Below, in pieces: positions 24,801 to 34,200 of a DNA stretch of 64,000 bases. Made by a program: the position numbers and the translations under genes. The notes beneath the pieces were generated by a model that was given only the letters and a program-made list of their open reading frames with translations, was not told the DNA's origin and searched no databases. Within the stretch, counting starts at the first letter, position 1. Every line of letters starts with the position of its first letter. Origin of the DNA: Cladopsammia gracilis. Taxonomy: Eukaryota; Cnidaria; Anthozoa; Scleractinia; Dendrophylliidae. Location: contig JAJGOT010000121.1 of NCBI GenBank assembly GCA_022457155.1, positions 687,501 through 751,500 of the forward strand, written 5' to 3'.

Positions 24801-26203
24801 TTGAAAATTATTATCATGGGGCACAGGGGTTCTGTTCTCGTAAATCATTCATTCATTCATTCATTCATTCATTTATTTGAATAATTATGTAATATTCATT
24901 CATTAGTATATTTCTGTTTCAATTAGAAACGAGTGTCTGATATCGCGGTTAGGGCTCTTTATTACGCTGGATACAGGACATCCTACAAAGTCGGTCCTTC
25001 ATCAATCATAATCTGTGAGTATGACAAAGTTATTTTTAATTTTTGAAGGGCCAGTTTTTTAAACGACGTTTAGACTGGATTAAACAAAACTGCGGTCTGA
25101 ACCTAATAAAATCTGGCAAACCCTAATATTTAATAGTTATTTGCTGTAAATTTACAGCGTCAAGAAGGCACATAGTACAAGCTAGAAAAGACGTTTAATC
25201 ACGTACTTTTATGCCTAAAGTACTCTAAACACCTTCATTCATTGTTTCATCAAGCTACTTAAACAAGCGCTCTGGTTAGCCTGGTGTCCCTCACCTGAGG
25301 TAGCCTGCATGACAGGCGCTTTAAGAGCCAAGCGGGGCGAGCGAAGCGCGAGGCGAGTGCTTCGCGCTCGTGTCGCGCTTCGCACGAAATGCTTCGCTCG
25401 CCCCGCTTGGCTCATAAAGCGCCTGTCATGCAGGCTACCTCAGGTGAGGGACACCAGGCTAACCAGAGCGCTTGTTTAAGTAGCTTGATGAAACAATGAA
25501 GGCACGCCGTCCTACTTTGCACGCAACTTAACGCGCAATTTCTACATTGCGTTGTGTCTACATTCTTGTGTCTACGGGGGAGTGGGAGAATGGGGTCGGG
25601 GGGGGGGGGTCGGGGGATATTCCTCTATATAAGTTACATAGGTATGTGTGGCCCAAATGGGTATCGTTTTCGAGCCGTTTTGTTTTGAAAATGGGTGTCG
25701 ATTTTTGCAATTTCGGCTTGAAAACTGGGGGAAATTTCAATGGTTAGGTTTGAAAATAGAAAGCGAGAATCGCATATTGATATCTGAAATGGGTCAGGAT
25801 TTCAAGAAGTGAGCCACACCTCCTTCCCCACACTTACTTGAGGATTAAGCAAGACGGCACGAAAATTCTCCGAAGATTTTGAAGTAATACCACGAGTGGT
25901 GGATACTGTTTTTACAAGATGTCAGTTTTAAATGAAACCTCATGGTAATTTTTATTGTTCATGCAATGTACATGCATTTCTTCCACTTCTTAATATATTA
26001 TATTATATATTATTTTTTCAGACGCAAATTCAGGGTCCACAAAGGATTGGGCGTACGGTTTCCTGGGAGTAAAATACGCATTCGCGTTGGAACTCAGAGA
26101 CACTGGCCGCTATGGTTTCGCACTGCCAGCCAATCAGATCATGCCAACTGGCATGGAAACGTTTGCCGCCATAAAAGCAATGGGCAACGCACTACGACTT
26201 TGA
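10296..26203 (+). CDS. Secreted procarboxypeptidase A-like enzyme (M14A), complete, ten exons
   Basis: A complete 420-residue procarboxypeptidase, the usual family length. Exons are 10296-10375, 12294-12369, 13493-13714, 14810-14914, 19376-19480, 20684-20794, 22690-22780, 23955-24157, 24927-25014 and 26022-26203; every phase closes. Residues 1-19 are a signal peptide, about 22-126 the M14 activation propeptide, and about 127-420 the catalytic domain. Zinc ligands are His180 and Glu183 (HAREW) and His308 (MDIHAYSQ). The lid tyrosine is Tyr361 and the catalytic base Glu384. Substrate carboxylate binding is provided by YRMWRKTR and DPNRNW. Position 255 of bovine CPA corresponds to Lys368, suggesting preference for acidic C-terminal residues by analogy with lysine- or arginine-255 family members. 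By family, the zymogen would be activated by trypsin-like cleavage after the propeptide. The start is the ATG opening the only signal-peptide-like exon. Confidence 0.95.
10777..11187. mobile_element. Poly-G-capped foldback element
   Basis: It starts CCCGGAGGGGGGGGGGTACT and ends in a C-run before CCCGGG, with inward motifs TTGGTCTGAAAT repeated. Same family as 12883-13309, 34021-34444 and 38348-38738. Confidence 0.68.
12294..12369 (+). CDS. Procarboxypeptidase copy 2, exon 2 (propeptide start)
   Basis: 76 bases. It encodes [20 protein letters not shown], which matches the start of the M14 activation domain (pattern VlRi.p.t..ev..L). It ends in phase 0 at a GTGAGT donor. Confidence 0.9.
12883..13309. 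mobile_element. Poly-G-capped foldback element
   Basis: Opposed G-run and C-run caps with internal ACCCTGTTCAGGACA repeats (also as GTCTAGGACA and GCTTAGGACA). Non-coding, in intron 2 of carboxypeptidase copy 2. Confidence 0.68.
13493..13714 (+). CDS. Procarboxypeptidase copy 2, exon 3 (propeptide body)
   Basis: 74 codons. Motifs [18 protein letters not shown] and [14 protein letters not shown] are typical of the globular activation domain that shields the active site. The exon is phase 0 at both ends. Confidence 0.92.
13876..14251. repeat. Inverted repeat flanking CCCTAA run
   Basis: AGAATAATGAATAGCATTAC and TTGCAAAGAGCAGCTTGAAA are repeated in inverted orientation near 14196-14250. The 175-codon frame across it is not supported as a gene. 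Confidence 0.65.
14333..14490. mobile_element. MITE, TAGAGCGTTTTCACT family
   Basis: Ends TAGAGCGTTTTCACTTGACG and CGTGAGTGAAAACGCTCTA, with internal inverted GCCATATTGGTG / CACCAACATGGC. Relatives are at 37972-38130, 57005-57044 and 61461-61642. Confidence 0.75.
14490..14705. mobile_element. MITE, TAGAGCAGTTTTCA family, truncated
   Basis: It begins AGAGCAGTTTTCAGTTGAGT immediately after the previous MITE. It matches the full copy at 21816-22101 in inverse orientation but lacks the far end. A left-end fragment also lies at 13775-13860. Confidence 0.7.
14810..14914 (+). CDS. Procarboxypeptidase copy 2, exon 4 (start of mature enzyme)
   Basis: 35 codons with [20 protein letters not shown], the conserved first helix of the mature peptidase. 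The following intron is 4.46 kb and contains minus-strand coding remnants. Confidence 0.92.
14941..15556. mobile_element. Element with ATCACGCATCACG internal repeats
   Basis: Opposed ends AGAGGGTGGCAAAAAGGGG and CCCCTTTGCCACCCTC enclose many copies of ATCACGCATCACG and relatives. Non-coding. Confidence 0.65.
15897..16090. mobile_element. Left part of the ACATGTAGCAGGGAC foldback family
   Basis: It starts AAAGGTGGTCAGACACGTGG and contains several ACATGTAGCAGGGAC units. It is a partial copy of the element at 28305-28890. Confidence 0.65.
16684..16936. mobile_element. Foldback MITE with ACACTCTTAAAC ends
   Basis: Near-perfect arms over about 100 bases each, sharing CAAATCGACAGGTAAGAAC and its inverse, around an AT-rich centre. 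Confidence 0.8.
17093..17444 (-). CDS. Acidic ORF, probable first exon of an unrecognised gene
   Basis: An open frame from ATG at 17444, starting [18 protein letters not shown] and rich in Asp, Glu and Ser. A consensus donor (AAAAT|GTAAGA) ends it at 17093, before the in-frame stop at 17079. The product is not recognised. Acidic N-termini of this sort occur on cnidarian repetitive genes of mobile-element origin, but that is only a guess. It lies in intron 4 of carboxypeptidase copy 2, on the opposite strand. No partner exon was identified. Confidence 0.45.
18137..18957 (-). pseudogene. Broken two-exon coding remnant with coiled coil
   Basis: Two minus-strand exons joined in phase 0: about 18957-18788 (GTATGT donor) and 18528-18137 (GTGAGT donor). 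The first reads [20 protein letters not shown] and [17 protein letters not shown], interrupted by one in-frame TAA. The second reads [20 protein letters not shown], then a one-base deletion near 18345-18350 shifts the frame into [18 protein letters not shown] and a charged coiled coil ([17 protein letters not shown]). The function is unknown. The two lesions suggest a dead copy of a gene found elsewhere. Confidence 0.5.
19376..19480 (+). CDS. Procarboxypeptidase copy 2, exon 5 (HxxE zinc site)
   Basis: 35 codons containing [17 protein letters not shown], with zinc ligands His180 and Glu183. The donor is CAG|GTTTGA, weaker than the others but phase-correct. Confidence 0.93.
20255..20478 (-). 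mobile_element. tRNA-derived SINE, copy 1
   Basis: The minus strand begins CACGGCGGTCTGGTGG with an internal GGTTAGGTTAGCGCATCGG and GGTTCAAGCC (Pol III A- and B-box-like), then a body with GTCTTTCTCCACCCAGGTG and a GC-rich end at a poly-C run. It sits in intron 5 of carboxypeptidase copy 2. Confidence 0.7.
20684..20794 (+). CDS. Procarboxypeptidase copy 2, exon 6
   Basis: 37 codons, nearly identical to the copy 1 exon at 973-1083 (MLSRYG to THTR), with the same GTTAGT donor. The high identity indicates a recent tandem duplication. Confidence 0.92.
20860..21740. repeat. ~100-base satellite, tandem array in intron 6
   Basis: Seven or more copies of a unit with TTTGAATGGTCACACTTTAG, CATCCACAGACTCAAAAGTT and AGTACCACAGGAAAGTACTG. 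Inverse-orientation copies occur at 22281-22560, with further ones at 29730-29850, 45630-45780 and 46440-46960. Confidence 0.88.
21816..22101. mobile_element. Complete MITE, TAGAGCAGTTTTCA family
   Basis: 286 bases with terminal inverted repeats TAGAGCAGTTTTCAATTGAG / CTCAATTGAAAACTGCTCTA and CCAATCA boxes inside. It lies in intron 6 of carboxypeptidase copy 2. Confidence 0.85.
22281..22560. repeat. Satellite units in inverse orientation
   Basis: Three units beginning TTCTAACTTTTGAGTCTGT and containing TGTGACCATTCAAATGAA, the reverse of the array at 20860-21740. Confidence 0.8.
22690..22780 (+). CDS. Procarboxypeptidase copy 2, exon 7 (substrate-binding Arg/Asn)
   Basis: 91 bases encoding YRMWRKTRS and [11 protein letters not shown]. 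It is one codon longer than in copy 1. Confidence 0.92.
22830..23052. mobile_element. TTAA-flanked element, CCCTCGGACGTAC family, truncated
   Basis: TTAA precedes CCCTCGGACGTACGCG. The interior matches 32713-33283 (GTGACGTCATCCAAAATGGC). The right end is lost near a poly-G run. Confidence 0.65.
23955..24157 (+). CDS. Procarboxypeptidase copy 2, exon 8 (third zinc ligand)
   Basis: 203 bases with [19 protein letters not shown] and [16 protein letters not shown]. His308 is the third zinc ligand. The acceptor AG is at 23953-23954. Confidence 0.93.
24927..25014 (+). CDS. Procarboxypeptidase copy 2, exon 9
   Basis: 88 bases, phase 0 to 1, ending VGPSSIII. It leads into the lid-tyrosine loop carried by the last exon. 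Confidence 0.9.
25238..25500. mobile_element. 263-base near-perfect palindrome
   Basis: Arms of over 100 bases carry TAGCCTGCATGACAGGCG and its inverse, with a small GC-rich centre (CGCGCTTCG type). In intron 9 of carboxypeptidase copy 2. Confidence 0.88.
26022..26203 (+). CDS. Procarboxypeptidase copy 2, exon 10 (lid Tyr, catalytic Glu, stop)
   Basis: 182 bases, the same length as copy 1. It contains [10 protein letters not shown] and [11 protein letters not shown] and ends NALRL before TGA at 26201-26203. Confidence 0.94.
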
Positions 26204-26270
26204 GTTACCATGGAAACGGTCGTTAGGAAAAATATGTGTTAATACATGTAAGATATCTTAGTGATACTTG

Positions 26271-26276
26271 ATTAAA
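26271..26276 (+). promoter_or_regulatory. Likely polyadenylation signal, carboxypeptidase copy 2
   Basis: ATTAAA lies 68 bases past the stop, in the same TTGATTAAAGA context as copy 1. Confidence 0.5.
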
Positions 26277-26561
26277 GAGTTCCTGGATTTAACAGGGTCT
26301 GCCAATATAAATGTTTTTCTACAACAGTTAGAAAGGGTGGGATGGGGAGATGGTTTCAAATTAGCCATTGAGCACACCAGAGGTACTTCATAAAGCTTTT
26401 TAGTACTGTCTGACGTGGTTTTACCATTTTACTTATCTCTGATATCGTTTATTCCCTATAGTTTTTAGAGACGGCAACATTATAGTGACCTTTCAGCAAA
26501 TGTTTTGTGAAACAGTGAGTTTATCAACTTCAACAGCTGTATTTTGTTCTACCTCGTACCC

Positions 26562-26960
26562 AGAGTGTAATGTAATGTAATGTAATGTAATGTAATGTAA
26601 TGTAATGTAATGTAAATCTTTATTTAAACACGGAGAATCATCAGTTAGGTTAATAATTAAAAATTAAAACTTGTACAACTGCTTTACATGATTGCCGTGT
26701 GGGAATCCGATATCTCAGATACTTTCTTAATACCCCGTTTAAACTGCCCAATAGAACAAACGCTTTTTAAATCTTGGGGCAAGTTGTTCCACAAACAGGC
26801 CCCGCTGTAGCAAAAACTTCGTTTTAGGTAATTAGTATTTGGCTTGGGCAGCGTAAGCTTTCCTTCAAGATTTCTTAGGTTATAATCATCTGAGGGAAAG
26901 GACACCTTAGTCACAAGGTTGTTAGCGAGTGACCCAGGGAGATGTAAAACGCAAATAAAC
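26562..26960 (-). mobile_element. 3' end of a LINE reverse transcriptase
   Basis: The minus strand encodes DYNLRNLEGKLTLPKPNTNY and YSGACLWNNLPQDLKS, the typical C-terminus of CR1/L2-like reverse transcriptases. It is followed by AAATAAAG and a (TTACA)n pentamer tail at 26571-26614. It is 5' truncated. Confidence 0.75.
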
Positions 26961-27018
26961 GAGAGCTGCTGCCCGTATTAAGCGGTTAGTTTGAAAGAAA
27001 ATAAAGTTTTCACTTGGC

Positions 27019-27020
27019 GC

Positions 27021-27085
<65 letters not shown>

Positions 27086-27130
27086 TTTATTTCTATAGCG
27101 CTCTTATCCCATGCTCAAGGCGCTTTACAG
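27019..27130 (-). mobile_element. Retroelement 3' tail with (TTA)n
   Basis: The minus strand reads TGTAAAGCGCCTTGAGCATG, then AGCGCTATAGAAATAAAG and a (TTA)n run of about 21 units (27020-27083). This is the conserved 3' tail type of many LINE/SINE pairs. No coding part remains. Confidence 0.55.
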
Positions 27131-27139
27131 TCATATAAA

Positions 27140-27385
27140 TGCTTATGCTTATGCTTATGCTTTTTCTTATTCTTATTCTTATTCTTATTCTTATGCTTTC
27201 TTATTCTTATGTGCTTGTGCTTGTGCTGGTGCTGGTGCTGGTGCTGGTGCTTGTGCTTGTGCTTGTGCTTGTGTTTGTGCTTGTGCTTGTGCTTGTGCTT
27301 GTGCTTGTGCTTGTGCTTGTGCTTGTGCTGTGCTGTGCTGTGCTTGTGCTTGTGCTTGTGCTTGTGCTGTGCTGTGCTGTGCTTA
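27140..27385. repeat. Compound hexanucleotide microsatellite
   Basis: Runs of CTTATG, TTATTC, GCTGGT and CTTGTG units with GCTGT interruptions. All six frames stay open because the unit has no stop codon, so the long ORFs here are artefacts. Confidence 0.95.
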
Positions 27386-27857
27386 CGCTTGTGCATGCAA
27401 ATTGGAAAATTGTTCTCAAGTTTATTGCCTTTTGTCTTGGTAAACTTATGGTTTATTCTCTCGTTGAAAATGCACTTGATATCATCCTAGTAGTGTTCTA
27501 TATGCATTTCATGTTGATAAATGTACTAAGTTTAATTTGGGGAATCTTTGACCCAACACTGTCAAAATCTCCTTGACATAGCTCTGTTAAAGTTCTTCGA
27601 CTTAATCAACTGGTTTAAAAGCAAAGCAAAGCGTCAAGTTACTAGCTAATTCCACCACGATGGATAATTTACGAACCCAAAGATGATTATAATCAATTGG
27701 GAACGTCTTCGTTAACATCCAACTACAGCTCTCTCAGCGAGGAAACGTCGCGTAAATATTGCACTGCATACTTTATGGAACCACTTTAAAAGTCATTCAC
27801 CATTGTTTGTTTTTTTTTTTAAGTTATCATTACAAGCCCAACAAGCTGACTCATGAG

Positions 27858-28251
27858 TTATTTCGGTCGTTGGCAGGATGAAGGTTCTCGGAGGTGGACC
27901 ACACCCTGAAATGATCCCGCCCTAAAGTCCTTCCATGCAATAGTCTCCCCATTTTCTTGTCCACAGCGCTGAGAAAGTAACGCAATCGTTTCTCGGGGAA
28001 GTACATAATCCCAAAGATTTACTCTGGAAATGTTTCCAACGTAAGCGTCCCTTTTTTGATAACCGAACTGATCTCTGTCGTTTCCGACAACCATATTTCC
28101 GCCCGGTGTAATCGTGGTCCCATTTTTTAAGCCCTCTCCGGTCCCTTTTAATTCGCCATTTACAAATATCTCGTAGCTCCCATACACATTTTCCCATGTC
28201 ACTGCCACGTGGTGCCACAGACCGTCCGGTGGAATTTGAAACCCGTGCGAT
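27858..28251 (-). CDS. PAN-EGF-LamG protein, second pentraxin/LamG domain, exon b and stop
   Basis: 394 bases ending in TAA at 27860-27858. It contains GLWHHVAVTWENVYGS, VVGNDRD and VNLWDYVL. It ends CQRPK, soon after the domain, so no further module follows. Confidence 0.9.
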
Positions 28252-31200
28252 CTGTAATAGGAGAAAGGCTGTTCATTCTATTGCCAGAACATGGCCAGAC
28301 ACGGGGGTGGGCAGACACGAGGGGTAGTGTTGCAGGGACATGTCGCAACGACATGTAGCAGCGACAAAAATATGTGTAGTGCACACTGAGGGACATGTAG
28401 CAGGGACGTGCAGCGGGGACATGTAGCAGGAACAAAATCATAGCGCTTGCACACGCATGAAAATGTTGCGGGGACATGTCTCGGGGACATGTTGCAGCGA
28501 CAAGTGTCGTGTGAACAGATACTATCATAATTGTGCAACACCAATTTTGAGGACATTTTGTCCCCGCGACATGTCGACATGTCACTGCTACATGTCGCAT
28601 GAAGTTCAACAAGCTGAACTCCGTGAGACACGTGGCGGGGACAAAATTTCCCCAAGATTGGTGTTGCACAATTATGATAGTATCAGTTCACACGAGGGGA
28701 CGTGTCCCTTAGACATGTCCCCGCTACATTTTCATGTGGTAAGCAAGCGCTATGATTTATTAACCTGCTAAATGTCCCCCCCCACAATCCCTGCTACATG
28801 TCCTTCAGTGTGTACTACACAAATTTTTGTCGCTGCTAAGTGTCGCTGCGACATGTCCCTGCGACATGACCCCTCGTGTCTGACCACCTTAAATGTAAAG
28901 TACAAACTAAGAAAAAATAATATGCTACATTTTTCATGGTACTGGAGTTTCAAATAAACGTCGTCTCTCTAATAAATGTCCAGGACGTTTATTCAGTTGC
29001 GAAGGCCGTTCATGGGGGCGTTAACTCTAGCGGGCCATTTTTAACAAGGGGGTATCAAATTACCCCCTGGTCCTTGAAGCCTATGTTTTTTTTACCAAAA
29101 TGGCTAATCTTAGAATCAGTAAATGGCGGATAGTATGAGACATCAATTGGATGAAAGGTGCATTTCAAAAGTGAAACGTGAAATATTTATTTGAGAAATC
29201 ACTTTTGATCAAACATTTAGAATCATAACATTACATATGAAACTTGCAAGATTACACTTTTCCATTTCCAAAACCAGCTACTTAATTCCTTATACTACGA
29301 GTTATCACTTGTGTAGCATTTATTGTAGCCTGCGAGTAAGCTCTCGGGCTCAGGGATTGGATAGGGGGAGGTTGGAAGAGCCCGAGAGCTTGCTCGCAGG
29401 CTACATTTATTGATTAAGAGGCGTTTAATCGAGAAAACGCGGTAAAAAACTTACCTGGATACCTTTTTGATCCATACCATGAATCGATTGTTTCTCTCGT
29501 GGATAAATATTTCATTCATTGCACCTTTGGCAAAGTAACTTATGAACGTTTTGTCCCCGGGGTATGTAAAGCTGACAAAGAAAGTGACAGTAAAAGCAGC
29601 AAGAGCTGGGAAAGCCGGCCGTTCAAGAATTACATAGTCTTCGTTAGTCCTCCTTGGGAATTCTAAATCATAAGTTGTAGACAGATCTGAGAAGAACAAA
29701 AATTCAAGAAAATCACAAGTTTAAAAATATTGAAAACTAATGGAACCATGCAATGGTACCTACTAATAGTCACACCACTGCTTGAATAGTCACACCATGG
29801 GATTTCGTACACAGACTTAGAAGTTAGAAATAAACTTATGTCTCCATATTTGACTTTGGGAGTGAAAGAGTAAAAGATATATCTGAATGAGCGCGCTGCC
29901 AATTTTTGATGGCTTAGCTGAAAATTCAAACTAAATCCCTTGCCTCCCAGAATGTTTAGCTATACTTTCGTAGAACCAAAAGTATGATTTTTATCCTTTT
30001 GAAAACGCCAGGCGTAGTTTCGGTTTGACCTAGTTTGATCAAATTTTTTAATTTCATTTTCTGCATATTTCGTAGTAACCTGTCCAAACAGTTTTTCAAT
30101 GCGATCAATTAAGAAAAAAGTCTTTCTTTTTTTTCGGCCATACTTTTCGCATTTCCACGGCCGCCATTTAAAATTAAACTCATCACCAATAGATGAGCTT
30201 GGGAATTGGTGCCTTAAAGGTTGGCAGGGGGCTGACACAATTCAGGCAGAGTAGGAAGGTATCCATGGCAACCCTGCGAGCGGGAACCACCCCTACAAGC
30301 GGCTGCCAACAGGCACCGTCACACTGAAAGGAATTCAGTGGAAAATATACTAACCTAGCCGGAAACTTACCAAACCCAAGAAACCCTAGAGGGATGGGAG
30401 CCGAAATCCGCAAAGATTTGCCTTGATATTAAGCAAAATTGATCTGCAAGGATCAAGCAAAAATTGATCCGAAACGATCAAGCAAGATCAAGCTCGAAAA
30501 GCCACGAGGATGTAACATGAGTCACAGAAGTATCCTGCAAAGACCCCTGAAGCTGCCCCGCAGGTCACGCACTGCCATGGGGAAAACCGCAAGGGCGCAT
30601 TGGCTCAAGTTTAACTTTGCTTAAAATAAACTATTTGTTTAACCACATAAAAATTGCACGTTCCTGAAGTTCCAATCACTTTCGCTGTCTATCTTTTGGA
30701 ACTTCAGGAACATGCAAATCTAATGGTGGCTGTGCAAATGCGAAAAGTACGGCGGGAAAAAAAAATGTTTTCCCCTGATCGGATCGATCGCCCAATTTCT
30801 GCTCAATTTTGATAGGGTAACTCAAGATTCCCCATTTGGTGCAAACAGCCAATAACTCGCCAGATCAACTCAATAATCATAAAACAATGGAAATTGTAGA
30901 CACGCTAGCACGAGTTCGCACGGAAATCGCTAAAAGTTTTTTTTTATTACAATGTTGGATCGATGTACTGGTTTGCGTCCTGCCAGTTGGGATTTTTAAA
31001 ATGTTATGTTCTATTTGCAATATTTGTTTCTGTATTTGAAGTGGCGTGCCTGTGAAATAGCTTGATAGCTAAGTGCTTGTCCACTATAAACAACATTTAT
31101 TTGTATTTGTATTTGTACAATTATTAGCTAAATTCTACATTTGTAGCTTTTTGCAATTGTAAATAGTTTAGTATAGCTTTTTATAGTCCTTTTCTATGTG

Positions 31201-34200
31201 TTGTATAGTTTTAACTGTTGTACAGTGTAATTTATAATTTATTTCGATTCTATCAGTGCTTATATTGATAGCAGATGCTTTGGCTTCTGAAGTGGCCACC
31301 CTGATTTATTTGATATATTTTTAATCAACGCGCCCGACGGGCGCTATCTTTTCTTTTGGAATAGGAGTAAGAGAAAAATAATCCAGAAAACTTTAATATA
31401 GCAAAAAGCGGAGAAAATATTTCTCAAACTCATTTGGGCCGCGTTACGCGAAAAGGGCCCGGACGACATATTATTTTCTTGATTTTGAGTTTTCAGCTTT
31501 TTGCCCACTTCAATCCCTAAATAATATGGTGGAAGAGAAAAAAGTCCGGAAATAAAAATTAAAACCGTAAAAATCGTTCCTTGAATGCACATACCGCAAG
31601 ACTTCCGCCATTTTGAGCAGCTGATTCCAAATGGAAATTACTCGAAATCACGTGTAATGTCGTCCGGGCCCATTTCCAGTGTCGCGGCCATTTATAATTC
31701 ATCAAATTCGGACAAAGCAAATCACAAGCGCGACAATTGGTTGGAAACGCGATCTTAAAGGGGCTATGTCATGAGAGTTTTTACGTTTTTGTCTCAGAGT
31801 GTGCTTGAATTAAAACTGGAATTAGAACACCGAGAACAAGATATGAAGTAAATTGTTGTAGAAAGACTAAACCATAATCAGTGCTTATATTGATAGCAGA
31901 TGCTTTGGCTTCTGAAGTGGCCACCCTGATTTATTTGATATATTTTTAATCAACGCGCCCGACGGGCGCTATCTTTTCTTTTGGAATAGGAGTAAGAGAA
32001 AAATAATCCAGAAAACTTTAATATAGCAAAAAGCGGAGAAAATATTTCTCAAACTCATTTGGGCCGCGTTACGCGAAAAGGGCCCGGACGACATATTATT
32101 TTCTTGATTTTGAGTTTTCAGCTTTTTGCCCACTTCAATCCCTAAATAATATGGTGGAAGAGAAAAAAGTCCGGAAATAAAAATTAAAACCGTAAAAATC
32201 GTTCCTTGAATGCACATACCGCAAGACTTCCGCCATTTTGAGCAGCTGATTCCAAATGGAAATTACTCGAAATCACGTGTAATGTCGTCCGGGCCCATTT
32301 CCAGTGTCGCGGCCATTTATAATTCATCAAATTCGGACAAAGCAAATCACAAGCGCGACAATTGGTTGGAAACGCGATCTTAAAGGGGCTATGTCATGAG
32401 AGTTTTTACGTTTTTGTCTCAGAGTGTGCTTGAATTAAAACTGGAATTAGAACACCGAGAACAAGATATGAAGTAAATTGTTGTAGAAAGACTAAACCAT
32501 AATCAGTTTTTAGCAAATTTTCCAAAACACATTGAACAAACTTGAAAAAATTGGTCAATTTTTCAAGTTGCAATCCACTTCCATCCTGACAATCTGTAGT
32601 CAGAGACACTTGCTTATAGTTTCATTAAACTCGTAAAGCAATTTTAAACAAAACTGGACTATTATTTTCGCGTTTCCACTGATATAAATATGTCTTTAAG
32701 CTTTTTAATTTACCCTCGGACGTACACGCAAACGTATACCCCCACCGTGGTACAAGGGGGGGGGGGGGGGGGGGGGGGCGATGTTGCAATATTTCGGAAA
32801 TATTTTACATCTAATAGATAGCCCGCGATGTGCTCTACAAGTTGTTGGGTTGTGACGCTGTTGGGGTCCGTGACGTCATCCAAAATGGCCGCCAAGGCGG
32901 CCGCCATCTTGGATTTTACTAAAAATTCAAATTTATCGGGAAAATGTGGAAATTGCAAATATTGTTTGCTAGAGTTGCAAAATAACATACAATTAAACAT
33001 TTTGATGCTTTTGGTAGCATTTTATATGTTTTTCACTGAAAAAAGGTGAAAAACACGCATTTTCAGTCAAAAATGGCTTGACCACATGTTACTTATGGCG
33101 TCATATCTCGTTACCATATCAACCGGTTGTCGCCAAACTTAACCAAAATGTGTCTTAAGGATAAATGAACAGCTACTGTAAACGGCATGTGCTAATCTTA
33201 AATGGTCTTGACAACATCCGAGAAAAACCTTAAGGGGGGTGGCAACCACCCCCCCCCCCCCCCCTGCCTTGTACGTCCCAGGGTTAAAATCGCACTAATA
33301 TATCCCTGTATTTATTATTAATCAGTTTTAGAAGCTACATCAAACACTCAAAATAGTGTTTCATCAGGTATCGAAACATCTCGAATTGTCGAATCCTGAT
33401 AAACCGCTCTTCATCGTGTTTGATATATAACGTGCATGTTTGGAAACAGTTTATGTAGTGAATTCACACTCACCAAACCCTTTACACTCCGTAGGAATGC
33501 TAACCTCTTCGTTTTGAAATTGTAGAAACCCGGTGGAAGACGTGGGCCAAGCAAGCAAGTCACCCACGTGATCATAACACACACGTGACCGTTCATTTAT
33601 GATGCTTTGAGCTAACACATTGCTCCACAAATTTACATCAGTGATATCACCGAGGTATGAATCGTTCAAGACGAAACTCCCGCCAATTATCTTCTGTAGC
33701 TGGCCAATCACAAGCGTCCCTGAGCTGTTGAAGTTGAGTCCCGGATATATATCCTGTTTTTGTCCAATCAAAAGGCCGTCGATATATAGCGATAAATTCC
33801 CAGCAATGTTCTCCCACGTCATACAAACGTGATGCCAAGTGTTATCCAATAAAGAGACGTAAGTGAAGTCACTGGGGGGAGAAGAAAAAATTGATAGCTG
33901 GTGACATGAGGCGAGGAATAAAGGAACACTAGACATCCCACCGAAACAACGAAATTTTGCTTACTTAATTTCCATGTTATATCGACAAATAATACCACTA
34001 ATAGAGATCGAAAAACAGAACGGGGGGGGGGGGGGGGGGGGGGATCTGAACAAAGTTTTGTACGGGGATGCTCCGCCCCAAGGTCCAAACCCTTACACTT
34101 TCGTAACCCCTTTCATATACCTTTAATTGGAAATGGTACCTCCTTCACATACTTTTCATTGAAAATGGTACCCCTTTCATACAGCCTTTACGTACGTCTG

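Noticed and set aside
27014..27576. Long overlapping ORFs on both strands (up to 158 codons)
   Set aside because: They are frames through CTTGTG-type microsatellite and (AAT)n. The composition is simple repeat only.
31344..32217. Two identical 82-codon minus-strand ORFs
   Set aside because: They are identical only because the 625-base unit is duplicated. There is no signal of coding constraint.
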